A stretch of 64,000 nt of DNA, taken from positions 1,167,001 through 1,231,000 of the forward strand of contig NZ_CP046242.1 of NCBI RefSeq assembly GCF_023205095.1. The letters are read 5' to 3'. Below, piece by piece: positions 44,556 through 53,960 of the stretch. A program made the translations under genes and the position numbers. The DNA is from Bizionia sp. M204 (GTDB lineage: Bacteria > Bacteroidota > Bacteroidia > Flavobacteriales > Flavobacteriaceae). Within the stretch, counting starts at the first letter, position 1. Every line of letters begins with the position of its first letter. The notes beneath the pieces are model-generated. The model saw only the letters and a list, made by a program, of their open reading frames with translations. It searched no databases and was not told the origin of the DNA.

Positions 44556-45068
44556 TTATTGGGGATAGTTAGAATTTGGCGGATGACCAGAACTTCCCAT
44601 ATTCAAGCCATCACCTCCAGGAATGTCACCGCCTTGGCGTTTAAAATGAAACGGCATACTAGAACCTTCTGATAAGGCTTGCATACCTGTTGGTACAAAA
44701 AACATGGTGGTGTAACCAACGCCTTCTTCATTGGTATCTGGATAGGCACCTAAATACAAACGCACACCATCCATTCTGTAACCTAATTCATGGGATTGAT
44801 TTTCTGCATATTTTAGGTAATTTCGTACATCTTCTAAAGACCACCAAGCCGATCGGTTGTCTGGACGCATAACAATTTGCTCGCTAATTAATTGGTGTCG
44901 CGTGTTAAAAGCAATGTCTAAAGTTTTAGCTTCTTCGGGTGTAATAACACCTGCAGGCTTAACAATACCTTCCACCACATCATCATGACCAGCGCAATTA
45001 GGACAGAAATAATAAGTAGCTAAAGCGCCAATGATGGCACCAATAATTAATAAGGATACATTTTTCAT
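44556..45068 (-). CDS. Exported or membrane-anchored protein, paralogue B of a tandem pair
   Basis: The 170-residue protein has an N-terminal hydrophobic segment (LLIIGAIIGALATYY) followed by CPNCAG, which could be an anchor with a cysteine pair. The body repeats the pattern of paralogue A: GVITPEEA, DNRSAWWSLEDVRNYLKYAENQ (70-91), LGYRMDGVRLYLGAYP, MFFVPTG, GGDIPGGDGLNM (146-157) and the end NYPQ. It is the first gene of the four-gene minus-strand set. The gap to paralogue A is 33 bases. Its function is unknown. Confidence 0.75.
   Translation of the reverse strand: MKNVSLLIIGAIIGALATYYFCPNCAGHDDVVEGIVKPAGVITPEEAKTLDIAFNTRHQLISEQIVMRPDNRSAWWSLEDVRNYLKYAENQSHELGYRMDGVRLYLGAYPDTNEEGVGYTTMFFVPTGMQALSEGSSMPFHFKRQGGDIPGGDGLNMGSSGHPPNSNYPQ
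44597..44630 (-). repeat. 34-base direct repeat, copy 2
   Basis: This copy is identical to 44027-44060 and lies in the 3' part of paralogue B. The two copies are 570 bases apart and in the same orientation. Confidence 0.8.
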
Positions 45069-45213
45069 TTTTGGTTAGTTTGATTAATAGGTCTTAAAAA
45101 TATAAAAAAGAATGAAATAGACTTTGTTTTTCTAGAAATAAAATGATTTAATTTCATTTTTCAACTATCCTATTTATTGGCGATTAGCCTTCAAACTGTC
45201 AGAAAATTTTCAC

Positions 45214-46752
45214 TTAACCTAACCAACCCTCGCGATCTAAACTACGGTATTGAATGGCTTCGCTAATGTGGGAACCATTTATAGACGGACTAGCTTCTAA
45301 ATCGGCAATGGTTCTGGAAACTTTTAAAATCCTATCATAAGCGCGAGCGGACAAATTCAAACGTTCCATGGCTGTTTTTAATAATTCTTTGGAAGCAGCA
45401 TCCAGTTTACAATATTTCCGAATTTGCTTCACATTCATTTGCGCATTATAATGCACGCTATCCGAATCCACAAAACGTTCTGTTTGTTTTTCTCTGGCTG
45501 CAGTAACCCGTTTTCTGATTTCTACAGATGCTTCGCCTTTGCGTTCATCAGATAATTTTTCAAAAGGTACTGGTGTCACTTCAATATGAATATCTATTCT
45601 GTCTAATAACGGTCCAGACACTTTACTTAAATATCGTTGCATTTCGGCAGGTGATGATGTTACAGGCGCATTAGGATCGTTAAAATAACCACTCGGACTC
45701 GGATTCATACTCGCCACCAACATAAAGGATGATGGATAGGTAACGGTAAATTTGGCTCTGGAAATGGTAACTTCCCGATCTTCTAACGGCTGACGCATAA
45801 CCTCTAAAACCTCGCGTTTAAATTCTGGTAATTCATCTAGAAACAACACACCGTTGTGCGACATGGAAATTTCGCCTGGTTGCGGATAGCTACCTCCTCC
45901 CACTAAAGCGACATTTGATATGGTATGATGCGGACTTCTAAAAGGGCGTTGCGCCATTAAACCCGTATTTTCTTTAACACGACCAACGACGGAATGAATT
46001 TTGGTGGTTTCCAAAGCCTCACTCAATGTCATTGGAGGAAGTATGCTTGGTAACCGTTTTGCAAGCATGGTTTTACCAGCGCCTGGAGGACCAATTAAAA
46101 TAATATTATGACCACCAGCTGCGGCAATTTCCATACAACGTTTAATACCTTCTTGACCTTTTACATCAGCAAAATCAAACTCCGGGAAATTAAGACTTTT
46201 ATTAAACTCTTCCTTGACGTCTATTATAATTTGTTCTAGTGGTTCACCTTTATCAAAATAGTCTATAACTTGTGTAATGGTATCTACACCGTAAACATTC
46301 AATCCGGAAACAATGGCAGCTTCTTTGGCATTTTGTTTGGGAAGAATAAACCCTTTAAAACCTTCTTCGTGTGCTTTTATGGCAATGGGTAAAGCGCCTT
46401 TTATGGGTTGCAAGGTTCCATCAAGAGATAATTCACCCATAATTAAATAAGCTTCTAAATCGTCTGCTTTTATTTGGTTGGTGGCGGCTAGAATTCCCAT
46501 AGCTAGGGTTAAATCGTAGGCACTTCCCTCCTTCCGTAAGTCGGCAGGCGACATATTTATAATTATTTTTTTGCCGGGAATTTTATAACCATTGTTTTGA
46601 AGCGCAGCAGCAATTCGGAAATTACTTTCTTTAATAGCATTATCCGGTAAACCTACCAAATGATAGCCAACGCCTTTATCCACATTTACCTCTACGGTTA
46701 TGGTTGTCGCTTCAACGCCAAATACCGCACTTCCAAAAACTTTTTTTAGCAT
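45214..46752 (-). CDS. comM: YifB/ComM family Mg-chelatase-like AAA ATPase
   Basis: The 512-residue protein has an N-terminal Lon-like domain (FGVEATTITVEVNVDKG), then the AAA core with Walker A GPPGAGKTML near residue 215, a Walker B GVLFLDELPEF, and a C-terminal domain. In transformable bacteria ComM helps branch migration during natural transformation, and similar proteins are widespread. In Bacteroidota the role is not established. Confidence 0.93.
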   Translation of the reverse strand: MLKKVFGSAVFGVEATTITVEVNVDKGVGYHLVGLPDNAIKESNFRIAAALQNNGYKIPGKKIIINMSPADLRKEGSAYDLTLAMGILAATNQIKADDLEAYLIMGELSLDGTLQPIKGALPIAIKAHEEGFKGFILPKQNAKEAAIVSGLNVYGVDTITQVIDYFDKGEPLEQIIIDVKEEFNKSLNFPEFDFADVKGQEGIKRCMEIAAAGGHNIILIGPPGAGKTMLAKRLPSILPPMTLSEALETTKIHSVVGRVKENTGLMAQRPFRSPHHTISNVALVGGGSYPQPGEISMSHNGVLFLDELPEFKREVLEVMRQPLEDREVTISRAKFTVTYPSSFMLVASMNPSPSGYFNDPNAPVTSSPAEMQRYLSKVSGPLLDRIDIHIEVTPVPFEKLSDERKGEASVEIRKRVTAAREKQTERFVDSDSVHYNAQMNVKQIRKYCKLDAASKELLKTAMERLNLSARAYDRILKVSRTIADLEASPSINGSHISEAIQYRSLDREGWLG

Positions 46753-46886
46753 AATTGCTTGATTTCCTTAAATGTATGAAAAAACAATGAGTAATGTGGC
46801 AACTAAATTTTAGAAATATGTTGATAATTATGACGAATTAGCAAACTCTTAAGTCGTCAATTCAAGCCTAATGAGCAGATTTTATT

Positions 46887-46894
46887 TATATTTG
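46887..46894 (+). promoter_or_regulatory. -7 element of the second nitronate monooxygenase-like gene
   Basis: TATATTTG lies 25 bases before the ATG at 46919 and inside the longer frame that begins at 46871. This supports the inner start. The -33 element is not clear. Confidence 0.5.
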
Positions 46895-46918
46895 GTATGC
46901 AATCAAAACACACAAAAA

Positions 46919-47896
46919 ATGAGTAAAGCATCGTTTATAAAAGACTTAACATTGCCTGCTGTTGCGGCACCTATGTTTTTAATTTCTGGACCACAATTAG
47001 TCATTGAATGTTGTAAAAATGGCATTGTTGGAACGTTTCCTGCTTTAAATCAGCGTACGAGCGAAGGTTTTGAAGAATGGCTGGTAGAAATTAAAACCGC
47101 ACTTGCCAAATTTGAACAAGAAACAGGAAAAAAAGCAGCACCATTTGGTGTGAATCTGATTGTTCATAATACAAATCCACGTGTACAAGCCGATTTAGAA
47201 CTATGTATTAAACACAAAGTACCATTAATTATTACATCTTTAGGTGCTGTTTCAGAACTGGTTGATGCTGTTCATAGTTATGGCGGATTAGTATTTCATG
47301 ATATTATTAAAAAACGGCATGCAGAAAAAGCTGCCGAAGCTGGTGTAGATGGGCTTATTCTCGTTTCCGCCGGAGCTGGTGGTCATGCAGGAACTATTAA
47401 CCCGATGCCCTTAATTGCAGAAATTAAACGCTTCTTTAAGAAAACCATTTTGCTAGCAGGAACCATAAGCACAGGACGAGATATAGCATCTGCCTTACAA
47501 ATGGGTGCCGATTTAGCCTATATGGGAACCCGATTTATTAATACGCAAGAAAGTAAAGCACCTCAAGAATATCGGGATATGATTATTGATGCTGGCGCTG
47601 ATGATATTGTTTATACAGCCGCTATTTCTGGTGTTGCTGCCAACTTTTTAGGACCAAGCATAAAAGCCATGGGAATCACCGAAGAGATGTTAACACGTGA
47701 GAAAAAAGTAGATTTTGGTGAAGAATTAACAGCTCATAAAGATGATGCAAAAGCATGGAAAACGATTTGGTCCGCTGGACAAGGGGTTACTAATATTCAA
47801 AATGCACCTCATGTTTCTGAATTGGTGAAAGCACTTAAAAGTGAATTTATTTCGGCTCTTGAGGAACAAACGAATTACTTGGAAATTTATAAGTAA
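46919..47896 (+). CDS. Nitronate monooxygenase-like FMN enzyme (paralogue)
   Basis: This is an FMN TIM-barrel protein of 325 residues from the ATG at 46919. It has LPAVAAPMFLISGPQLVIE at the N-terminus, VSAGAGGHAGTINP near residue 155, LAGTISTGRDIAS and GADLAYMGTRFINTQES. It is a distinct branch from the enzyme at 35051-35998. The canonical active-site context suggests nitronate oxidation, but propionate-3-nitronate and enoyl-reductase-like roles are possible. It is convergent with the YheT-type hydrolase. Confidence 0.87.
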   Translation: MSKASFIKDLTLPAVAAPMFLISGPQLVIECCKNGIVGTFPALNQRTSEGFEEWLVEIKTALAKFEQETGKKAAPFGVNLIVHNTNPRVQADLELCIKHKVPLIITSLGAVSELVDAVHSYGGLVFHDIIKKRHAEKAAEAGVDGLILVSAGAGGHAGTINPMPLIAEIKRFFKKTILLAGTISTGRDIASALQMGADLAYMGTRFINTQESKAPQEYRDMIIDAGADDIVYTAAISGVAANFLGPSIKAMGITEEMLTREKKVDFGEELTAHKDDAKAWKTIWSAGQGVTNIQNAPHVSELVKALKSEFISALEEQTNYLEIYK

Positions 47897-47899
47897 GGA

Positions 47900-48865
47900 T
47901 TATTGCGAATTTTTACGAATAAACTCCAAAGTCCGAAGTTCATTATAATAATAACCACGGGTTTGGATAAAGCCCATGTGACCACCATGTTTGGGCATTT
48001 CTAAAAATAAATTTGGGTTATTTATCGCTTCTTTAACTGGATAGCATTCAGGTGATAAAAAGGAATCATTGAGCGCATTAATAATTAAAGTAGGAATCTT
48101 AATATTTGGAAGAAATTGCAGCGAACTACTTTTCTCATAATAATCGGAACCATCTTTAAAACCATGAGCTTTAGCGGTATAAAAATTATCGAAATCGTAT
48201 AACGTTTTAATTTCTTTTAAATCTTTAGGCGAAATTTTATCCGGATGATTTTCGCTTTTAACCCGTAATTTATTGATTAAATCACGTTTGAATTTTTCAT
48301 GAAACGGAAAATTTTTAAGAGTATGCAACTCTTTAGCAGAACCAGCTAAATAACACGGAACTGACACGGCTATTCCTCGTTTAACTTCAGTGGGAATGTT
48401 TGTGGATTCTCCTAAATATTTTAGAGTAACATTTCCACCAAGACTAATACCCTTAATATAAATTTCCGAATATGCTTTTGTGCCAATAACATGGGTAATA
48501 ACATCCTGTAAATCCGCTGTGGCTCCTGAATGATAGGATTGAAAATGCAAATTATCTTCACCGGAACATCCACGGAAATTAACCGATAACGCATCTATTT
48601 TATTCTCATTACACAGCTTGGCTGTTCCAGTAACATAAGCACGTTGAGCGCTACCTTCCATACCATGCAAAATAATGATAAGCTTATCTGTTTTTTCATC
48701 AGCATAACTCCAATCCAAATCTAAAAAATCGCCATCGGATAAGGTGAGCCGTTCGCGTTTTTGGACAATGCCTTCAACTTTTCGGATTAATCCTGAATAA
48801 ACAGTGGCCACAAAGCCTTTTCTGAAAAAATAAGGTGGTTTATAGGTGGATTCTAGTATGGGCAT
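47900..48865 (-). CDS. YheT-type alpha/beta hydrolase
   Basis: The 321-residue protein belongs to the COG0429 branch. ILHGMEGSAQRAYVTG is the oxyanion region, GISLGGNVTLKYLGE holds the nucleophile serine near residue 142, the acid is in NALNDSF and the histidine in MPKHGGHMGF. The substrate is unknown. It starts 1 base downstream of adenine deaminase and so is co-transcribed with it. Confidence 0.88.
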   Translation of the reverse strand: MPILESTYKPPYFFRKGFVATVYSGLIRKVEGIVQKRERLTLSDGDFLDLDWSYADEKTDKLIIILHGMEGSAQRAYVTGTAKLCNENKIDALSVNFRGCSGEDNLHFQSYHSGATADLQDVITHVIGTKAYSEIYIKGISLGGNVTLKYLGESTNIPTEVKRGIAVSVPCYLAGSAKELHTLKNFPFHEKFKRDLINKLRVKSENHPDKISPKDLKEIKTLYDFDNFYTAKAHGFKDGSDYYEKSSSLQFLPNIKIPTLIINALNDSFLSPECYPVKEAINNPNLFLEMPKHGGHMGFIQTRGYYYNELRTLEFIRKNSQ

Positions 48866-48866
48866 A

Positions 48867-50486
48867 TTAAACTTCTAAAGGTGTAAATTTAAACGTATTT
48901 CCATCAAATAAGCCTTTGTCACTCAATTTTAAGGACGGAATTACCAATAATGCCATAAAGCTCAAGGTCATATAAGGTGCATTTAATGTGCTGCCTAATT
49001 GTTTAGCTATTTTATCTAATTTGCCATAAGCTTCCCCAATGGTTTTGGCATCTTGATTGCTCATGATACCAGCAACGGGTAAGGAAACAATGTGACTATC
49101 AGTATCTGAAACGGCACAAATTCCACCTTTGTTTTCAATAATTACATTCACAGCTTTGCAAATGGCTTCATCGGTCGCACCAACGGCAATAATATTATGG
49201 GAATCATGACCAACAGAACTGGCAATGGCACCAGATTTTAATCCGAAGTTTTTAATAAAGGCCATAGACGGTTCATCATTATTATAGCGATTTACAACCG
49301 TCATTTTTAAAATATCTTTTTCAATATTTGAGATTAAGTTTCCGTTTTCAATTAACGCATCTTCAATAAGCTCATTGGTTACCAGTTGCCCTTCCAAAGC
49401 TTCAATAACGCGAATCTGTTTGGCTGAAGATTCGATTCTAAAATCGGACACCTGCTTTTTAGATGTAATGAAATTATTAAGTATTTCGAATTCTGTATGT
49501 GGAATAAGCGATTGTCCGTTTTCAAAAACCACCTCACCATTAATAACCGTTTTAAGCGTTTTAAAGTGACTTAAATCTTCCACAACAATGAAATCGGCTG
49601 CATCATTTACTTGCAATAAGCCGACTGATAAATTATAATGCTTTACGGGATTTATACAGGCCATTTGTAATATTTGAAATACATCAAAGCCTTTGGCAAT
49701 GGCACGCGCACATAATTGATTAATATGACCAAGTAATAAATCGTCTGGATGCTTATCATCGCTACAAAACATCATGTTTTCGTAATGTTCTGGTAACAAA
49801 TCAATTAACGCTTCAAAATTTTTAGCAGCACTCCCCTCTCGGATTAAGACTTTCATACCTTTTTTGAGTTTCTCTAACCCTTCCTCATAGGTAAAACATT
49901 CATGGTCGGTGGTTATGCCTGCGTTGATATATTTTGTTAAATCATCACCACGTAAACCTGGCGCATGACCATCTATGGGTTTGTTGTAGTGTTTTGCCCA
50001 AGCTATTTTTTTAAGCACCTCGTCATCATCAAACAAAACCCCTGGATAATTCATCATTTCGGCTAAATAGCTAATATCTGGATTGGCCATTAAGGTTTTA
50101 ATTCCTTCCGAATCAATTACAGCTCCTGCGGATTCAAAGGTGGTTGCTGGCACGCAAGATGGTGCACCAAAATTAAATTTGAATGGTGTTTGCTTCCCGT
50201 TTTTAATCATGAATTCCACACCTTCTACTCCCAAAACATTAGCTATTTCATGCGGATCGGAAACGGTTGCTATTGTTCCATGGTTTACGGCTATCCTAGC
50301 AAATTCACTGGGTACCAACATAGAACTTTCAATATGAATATGCGCATCCACAAATCCTGGTAAGATAAACTGTTGTATGTTATGAGACACTTCTTCGATA
50401 GCTGAAATTTTGCCGTTTGTTACGGTAATTTCACCCGAAAAAATACGCTTATTGGGTATATCTACAATCTGTCCTTGAATTTTCAT
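48867..50486 (-). CDS. ade: Adenine deaminase
   Basis: The 539-residue amidohydrolase deaminates adenine to hypoxanthine in purine salvage. It has the metal-binding [20 protein letters not shown] near residue 50, [20 protein letters not shown] and a C-terminal domain with [13 protein letters not shown]. This is the bacterial Ade type with its own C-terminal domain, not the adenosine-deaminase-related type. It is followed directly by the YheT-like gene. Confidence 0.94.
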   Translation of the reverse strand: MKIQGQIVDIPNKRIFSGEITVTNGKISAIEEVSHNIQQFILPGFVDAHIHIESSMLVPSEFARIAVNHGTIATVSDPHEIANVLGVEGVEFMIKNGKQTPFKFNFGAPSCVPATTFESAGAVIDSEGIKTLMANPDISYLAEMMNYPGVLFDDDEVLKKIAWAKHYNKPIDGHAPGLRGDDLTKYINAGITTDHECFTYEEGLEKLKKGMKVLIREGSAAKNFEALIDLLPEHYENMMFCSDDKHPDDLLLGHINQLCARAIAKGFDVFQILQMACINPVKHYNLSVGLLQVNDAADFIVVEDLSHFKTLKTVINGEVVFENGQSLIPHTEFEILNNFITSKKQVSDFRIESSAKQIRVIEALEGQLVTNELIEDALIENGNLISNIEKDILKMTVVNRYNNDEPSMAFIKNFGLKSGAIASSVGHDSHNIIAVGATDEAICKAVNVIIENKGGICAVSDTDSHIVSLPVAGIMSNQDAKTIGEAYGKLDKIAKQLGSTLNAPYMTLSFMALLVIPSLKLSDKGLFDGNTFKFTPLEV

Positions 50487-50519
50487 AAAGTCGTTTCGGT
50501 AAAGCTACTTATTTTAAAT

Positions 50520-50545
50520 AAAAAAAGCGAGAACGAGTCTCGCTT
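50520..50545 (-). terminator. Terminator after the DsbD-like gene
   Basis: On the minus strand AAGCGAGA / TCTCGCTT (8 bp at 50525-50532 and 50538-50545) leads into a seven-T tract, 14 bases after the stop. Confidence 0.85.
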
Positions 50546-50558
50546 GATTTTTAAGTAC

Positions 50559-52592
50559 TTATTGTTTTTGTTTAAATCGTTTTACACCTGCTTTTAACCA
50601 ATCGTAATATTCATCGGCATCTGGCATGTAACCTACAGCCTTGCTAATATCGTTTCCGTCAGTGTCCTGAATTACATATAAAGGTTGTGCGTTGGTATTG
50701 TAACGCACTTGTTGAAATTCCAACCATTTATGGCCAAAAGTTGTGACATTATTTCCTGTTAATTCAGATTCATATTGTTCGTCTTTAGGTAGCTTTTTTC
50801 TATCATCAACATATAATGAAATCAATACCACGTCATTATTTAACACATTAAAAACATGCTCCTTTACCCAAACTTGCTCTTCCATTTTTCGGCAATTAAC
50901 ACAAGTTAATCCGGTGAAATCCAGCATTACAGGTTTGTTCACTTTCTTGGCATAAGCTAAACCTTGATCATAGTCATGAAATGCTATTAAGTTATTTGGT
51001 CCATAATGTGCATGCTCTGGAAGTTCAACCGCTGTACCTGTTCCACTGGAATACAAAGCTGGTTTGGTATTTCCAACACCATAGGGCGATTCACTATTAG
51101 TGCTCATTGGTGGTGGAAAACCACTAATAAGTTCCACTGGTGCTCCCCAGAGTCCTGGAATCATATAAACCGTAAACGATAAAGCTAACAATGCCATACA
51201 TAAACGACCAACGGAAATATGTGGTAAAGGCGAATCGTGTGGTAATTTAATTTTCCCTAATAAATATAAACCTAGTGTACCAAAAATAGCAATCCAGATG
51301 GCTAAAAATACCTCACGGGTTAACATGTGCCATTCGAGTACTAAATCCACCATAGACAGGAATTTGAAAGCAAATGCTAATTCTAAAAACCCTAAAGTCA
51401 CTTTAACAGTATTCAACCAACCACCCGATTTTGGCATGGAATTTAACCAACTCGGGAAAAATGCGAATAAAGCAAATGGTAACGCTATTGCTGATGAAAA
51501 ACCTAGCATACTAATAATTGGTGCAATACCACCTTTAGTTGCTGCATCTAACAAAGCTGTTCCTGCAATAGGGAAGGTACATGAAAACGACACAACCGCC
51601 AATGCTAAAGCCATAAAGAAAATACCTACCACTCCACCTCTATTGGCACCAGTATCTACTTTGTTGACCCAAGAATTTGGTAACATAATTTCAAAAGCTC
51701 CTAAAAAGGAGAAAGCAAAAATCAATAAAGCTAAAAACATGATGGTATTAAATATAACACCTGTTGAAAATTCATACATAGCATTACTTCCAAAAATAGC
51801 GGAAATAGCTGTACCTAAGAGTGTGTAAATTACAATAATGAAGAAACCGTATAGCAACGCATTTCTAATCCCTTGACCTCTTGTTTTACTTTGCTTGGTA
51901 AAGAAACTTACCGTCATAGGAATCATTGGAAACACACACGGTGTTAGTAATACCAAAAACCCTAAAAAGAAAGCCGTAAAAAACGTTACCCATAGACCTT
52001 TGGATTCGTTTTCTACTTCCGAATCCAAAACCGTATAATCTGGCGACACTTCTGTTTTAGATTCATTTAAATTTAAAATGTTTGAAAGTCCGGAATTCTC
52101 ATTCATAACAGGAATGGCATCTTCCATGGTGGTGTTGTCCAAATTAAATGTAACAGATTTCTGTTGATAAATGCAACGCATATCATCACAAGCCTGGAAA
52201 TCGATGGTTCCGGTAATGGATTTTAAATTTGGATTTAAAAGTTGAATTTTTTGAGTGAAAGTAGCTTCCCTGTCAAAGTAGTTTAAATCCATTTCAAACA
52301 CCTTATCAAAAGCAATGATATACTTACTCTCCACAACATTACCAATCAGTTTATAATTATCTGTTTGGTCAATGGTGTCGAAAATAAATTCGGTTGGCGT
52401 TGGTCCACCATCTGGTAAGTCTTGAGAGTATAAATGCCATTTATCTTCAATGGTTGCCTCAAAAATTAAATTGTATTCGGTTTCTGATAGTTTTTCAGTT
52501 TTTCCTGTCCATTTTACGGGGTTTAAAATTTGGGCATGTACTGAAAACACAGTAATAAGAAGCGTTGTAAATAGAATTAAATTACGTTTCAT
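50559..52592 (-). CDS. DsbD-like thiol:disulfide interchange protein
   Basis: The 677-residue membrane protein moves reducing power from the cytoplasm to the periplasm. The N-terminal domain is exported (signal VFSVHA) and has the alpha-domain cysteine pair in ACDDMRCIYQQ. About eight helices follow, with LLTPCVFPMIPMTVSFF and a second SCTFPIAGTALL holding the transmembrane cysteines. The C-terminal thioredoxin-like domain has CVNC at residues 564-567. It overlaps tilS by 11 bases. Confidence 0.92.
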   Translation of the reverse strand: MKRNLILFTTLLITVFSVHAQILNPVKWTGKTEKLSETEYNLIFEATIEDKWHLYSQDLPDGGPTPTEFIFDTIDQTDNYKLIGNVVESKYIIAFDKVFEMDLNYFDREATFTQKIQLLNPNLKSITGTIDFQACDDMRCIYQQKSVTFNLDNTTMEDAIPVMNENSGLSNILNLNESKTEVSPDYTVLDSEVENESKGLWVTFFTAFFLGFLVLLTPCVFPMIPMTVSFFTKQSKTRGQGIRNALLYGFFIIVIYTLLGTAISAIFGSNAMYEFSTGVIFNTIMFLALLIFAFSFLGAFEIMLPNSWVNKVDTGANRGGVVGIFFMALALAVVSFSCTFPIAGTALLDAATKGGIAPIISMLGFSSAIALPFALFAFFPSWLNSMPKSGGWLNTVKVTLGFLELAFAFKFLSMVDLVLEWHMLTREVFLAIWIAIFGTLGLYLLGKIKLPHDSPLPHISVGRLCMALLALSFTVYMIPGLWGAPVELISGFPPPMSTNSESPYGVGNTKPALYSSGTGTAVELPEHAHYGPNNLIAFHDYDQGLAYAKKVNKPVMLDFTGLTCVNCRKMEEQVWVKEHVFNVLNNDVVLISLYVDDRKKLPKDEQYESELTGNNVTTFGHKWLEFQQVRYNTNAQPLYVIQDTDGNDISKAVGYMPDADEYYDWLKAGVKRFKQKQ

Positions 52593-53904
52593 TATGGAGA
52601 CTAATTTTTAATATAGGTTTCGTTTCGTTAGTTACTTTAAATCGGTTATCGGCGCGTAAACCAATAACCCAAACAATTTGCTTATTGGTACATAATAACC
52701 AGGCTTGTTCTTTTTCGGGTAAAGACAATTTTTCATCTTTAAAAAATTTACTCAATTTCTTTTTACCATCCATCCCAAAAGGGTAAAAATAGTCGCCTTT
52801 TTCCCATTTTCTTACTGTTAAAGGATATTTTAACAAATCTTTATCAACATATAATACTGTAGCTGAAATTTCATCAATTTTCGTGGTATTTTCAATTGTT
52901 AAACGACCAATGGGAAGTGCCAATTCAGAATCATTTTCTTGTAAAACAACTGATGTTTCCGCAATATTTATTGGTAATTCTGTTAAAATTAAAGTGGTTC
53001 TATCTTTAAGCAACCTATGTGTTTTTGACAGAACAAATTTTCCGGATTGTGCAAATAATAATTGATACACATCATCCCATTCTGTAAACTGAAAATCTTT
53101 AAGTAGCTGGTATAAATAGACTTTCGGATTGGATAATTGTTGTAATTTTTTTACATCCAACTGAAAACTATTATCTGTTGTGTAAACTATTATTTTCTGA
53201 ATTCGAACCAAGGCGTCATCAATAATTTCAGCCGACTCTTGTAAGTGAACTTGTGTTTTTTGAAAATTTTGAAGGAATTGCGGATTCATTTCCTTTAAAA
53301 CAGGAATGATATCATGTCGTAATTTATTCCGAAGGTATTTGGTGGATGCATTGGTACTATCTTCCTGCCACGACATTTTTTCACCTTTTGCAAACACTTG
53401 TAATTCGTTGTGTGAAAACGGTAATAAAGGTCTAACAAGCTTACCATTTGTTTCAGGAATGCCTGTTAAACCATCTAAACCAGTTCCACGCATGAGATTT
53501 ATGAAAAAGGTTTCCAAGTTATCATCGGCATGATGGGCTGTTAAAATATAATCGAATTGTAATTGATCTGCCAATTCTTGAAACCAGGCATAACGTAATT
53601 CGCGCGCAGCCATTTGAATAGAGATATTATTTTCTGTAGCGTAGGTTCCGGTTTCAAAACTTTCTATAAACACTTCTAAATCTAAATCTTCGGCTAACTC
53701 TAAAACAAATTCTTCATCCGCATCACTTTCAGTTCCGCGTAAATTGAAATTACAATGTGCCAAAGCAATGTTTAAATTCATTTTATGGCAAACACGGGTT
53801 AGAACCACACTATCCATTCCTCCAGAAATAGCAATTAAAATCCGGCTTTTAGCTAAAAAAGGAAATACTTGGTGGATATGATTTTCAAAATCAATTTGTG
53901 TCAT
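52582..53904 (-). CDS. tilS: tRNA(Ile)-lysidine synthase
   Basis: TilS adds lysine to the wobble cytidine of tRNA-Ile (CAU), converting its codon identity. The 440-residue protein has the PP-loop SGGMDS at residues 27-32 and the YILTAHHADDNLETFFINLMRGTG segment of the catalytic domain. Two further domains include EKGDYFYPFGMDGKKKLSKFFKD. The CAAATTTA element at 53924-53931 (TAAATTTG on the minus strand) lies just upstream. It starts the tilS-dsbD unit. Confidence 0.94.
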   Translation of the reverse strand: MTQIDFENHIHQVFPFLAKSRILIAISGGMDSVVLTRVCHKMNLNIALAHCNFNLRGTESDADEEFVLELAEDLDLEVFIESFETGTYATENNISIQMAARELRYAWFQELADQLQFDYILTAHHADDNLETFFINLMRGTGLDGLTGIPETNGKLVRPLLPFSHNELQVFAKGEKMSWQEDSTNASTKYLRNKLRHDIIPVLKEMNPQFLQNFQKTQVHLQESAEIIDDALVRIQKIIVYTTDNSFQLDVKKLQQLSNPKVYLYQLLKDFQFTEWDDVYQLLFAQSGKFVLSKTHRLLKDRTTLILTELPINIAETSVVLQENDSELALPIGRLTIENTTKIDEISATVLYVDKDLLKYPLTVRKWEKGDYFYPFGMDGKKKLSKFFKDEKLSLPEKEQAWLLCTNKQIVWVIGLRADNRFKVTNETKPILKISLHNET

Positions 53905-53960
53905 ATAATTTTCAATAATACGTCAAATTTACACTTTTAAAAGAACTATTCGTAATCCTT

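Noticed and set aside
46871-46918. Upstream ATG of the second nitronate monooxygenase-like gene
   Set aside because: A TATATTTG element at 46887-46894 lies within this stretch, so it is more likely promoter than coding.
51298-51828. A 176-codon plus-strand frame opposite the DsbD-like gene
   Set aside because: It is antisense to a clear eight-helix membrane protein and has no recognisable domain.
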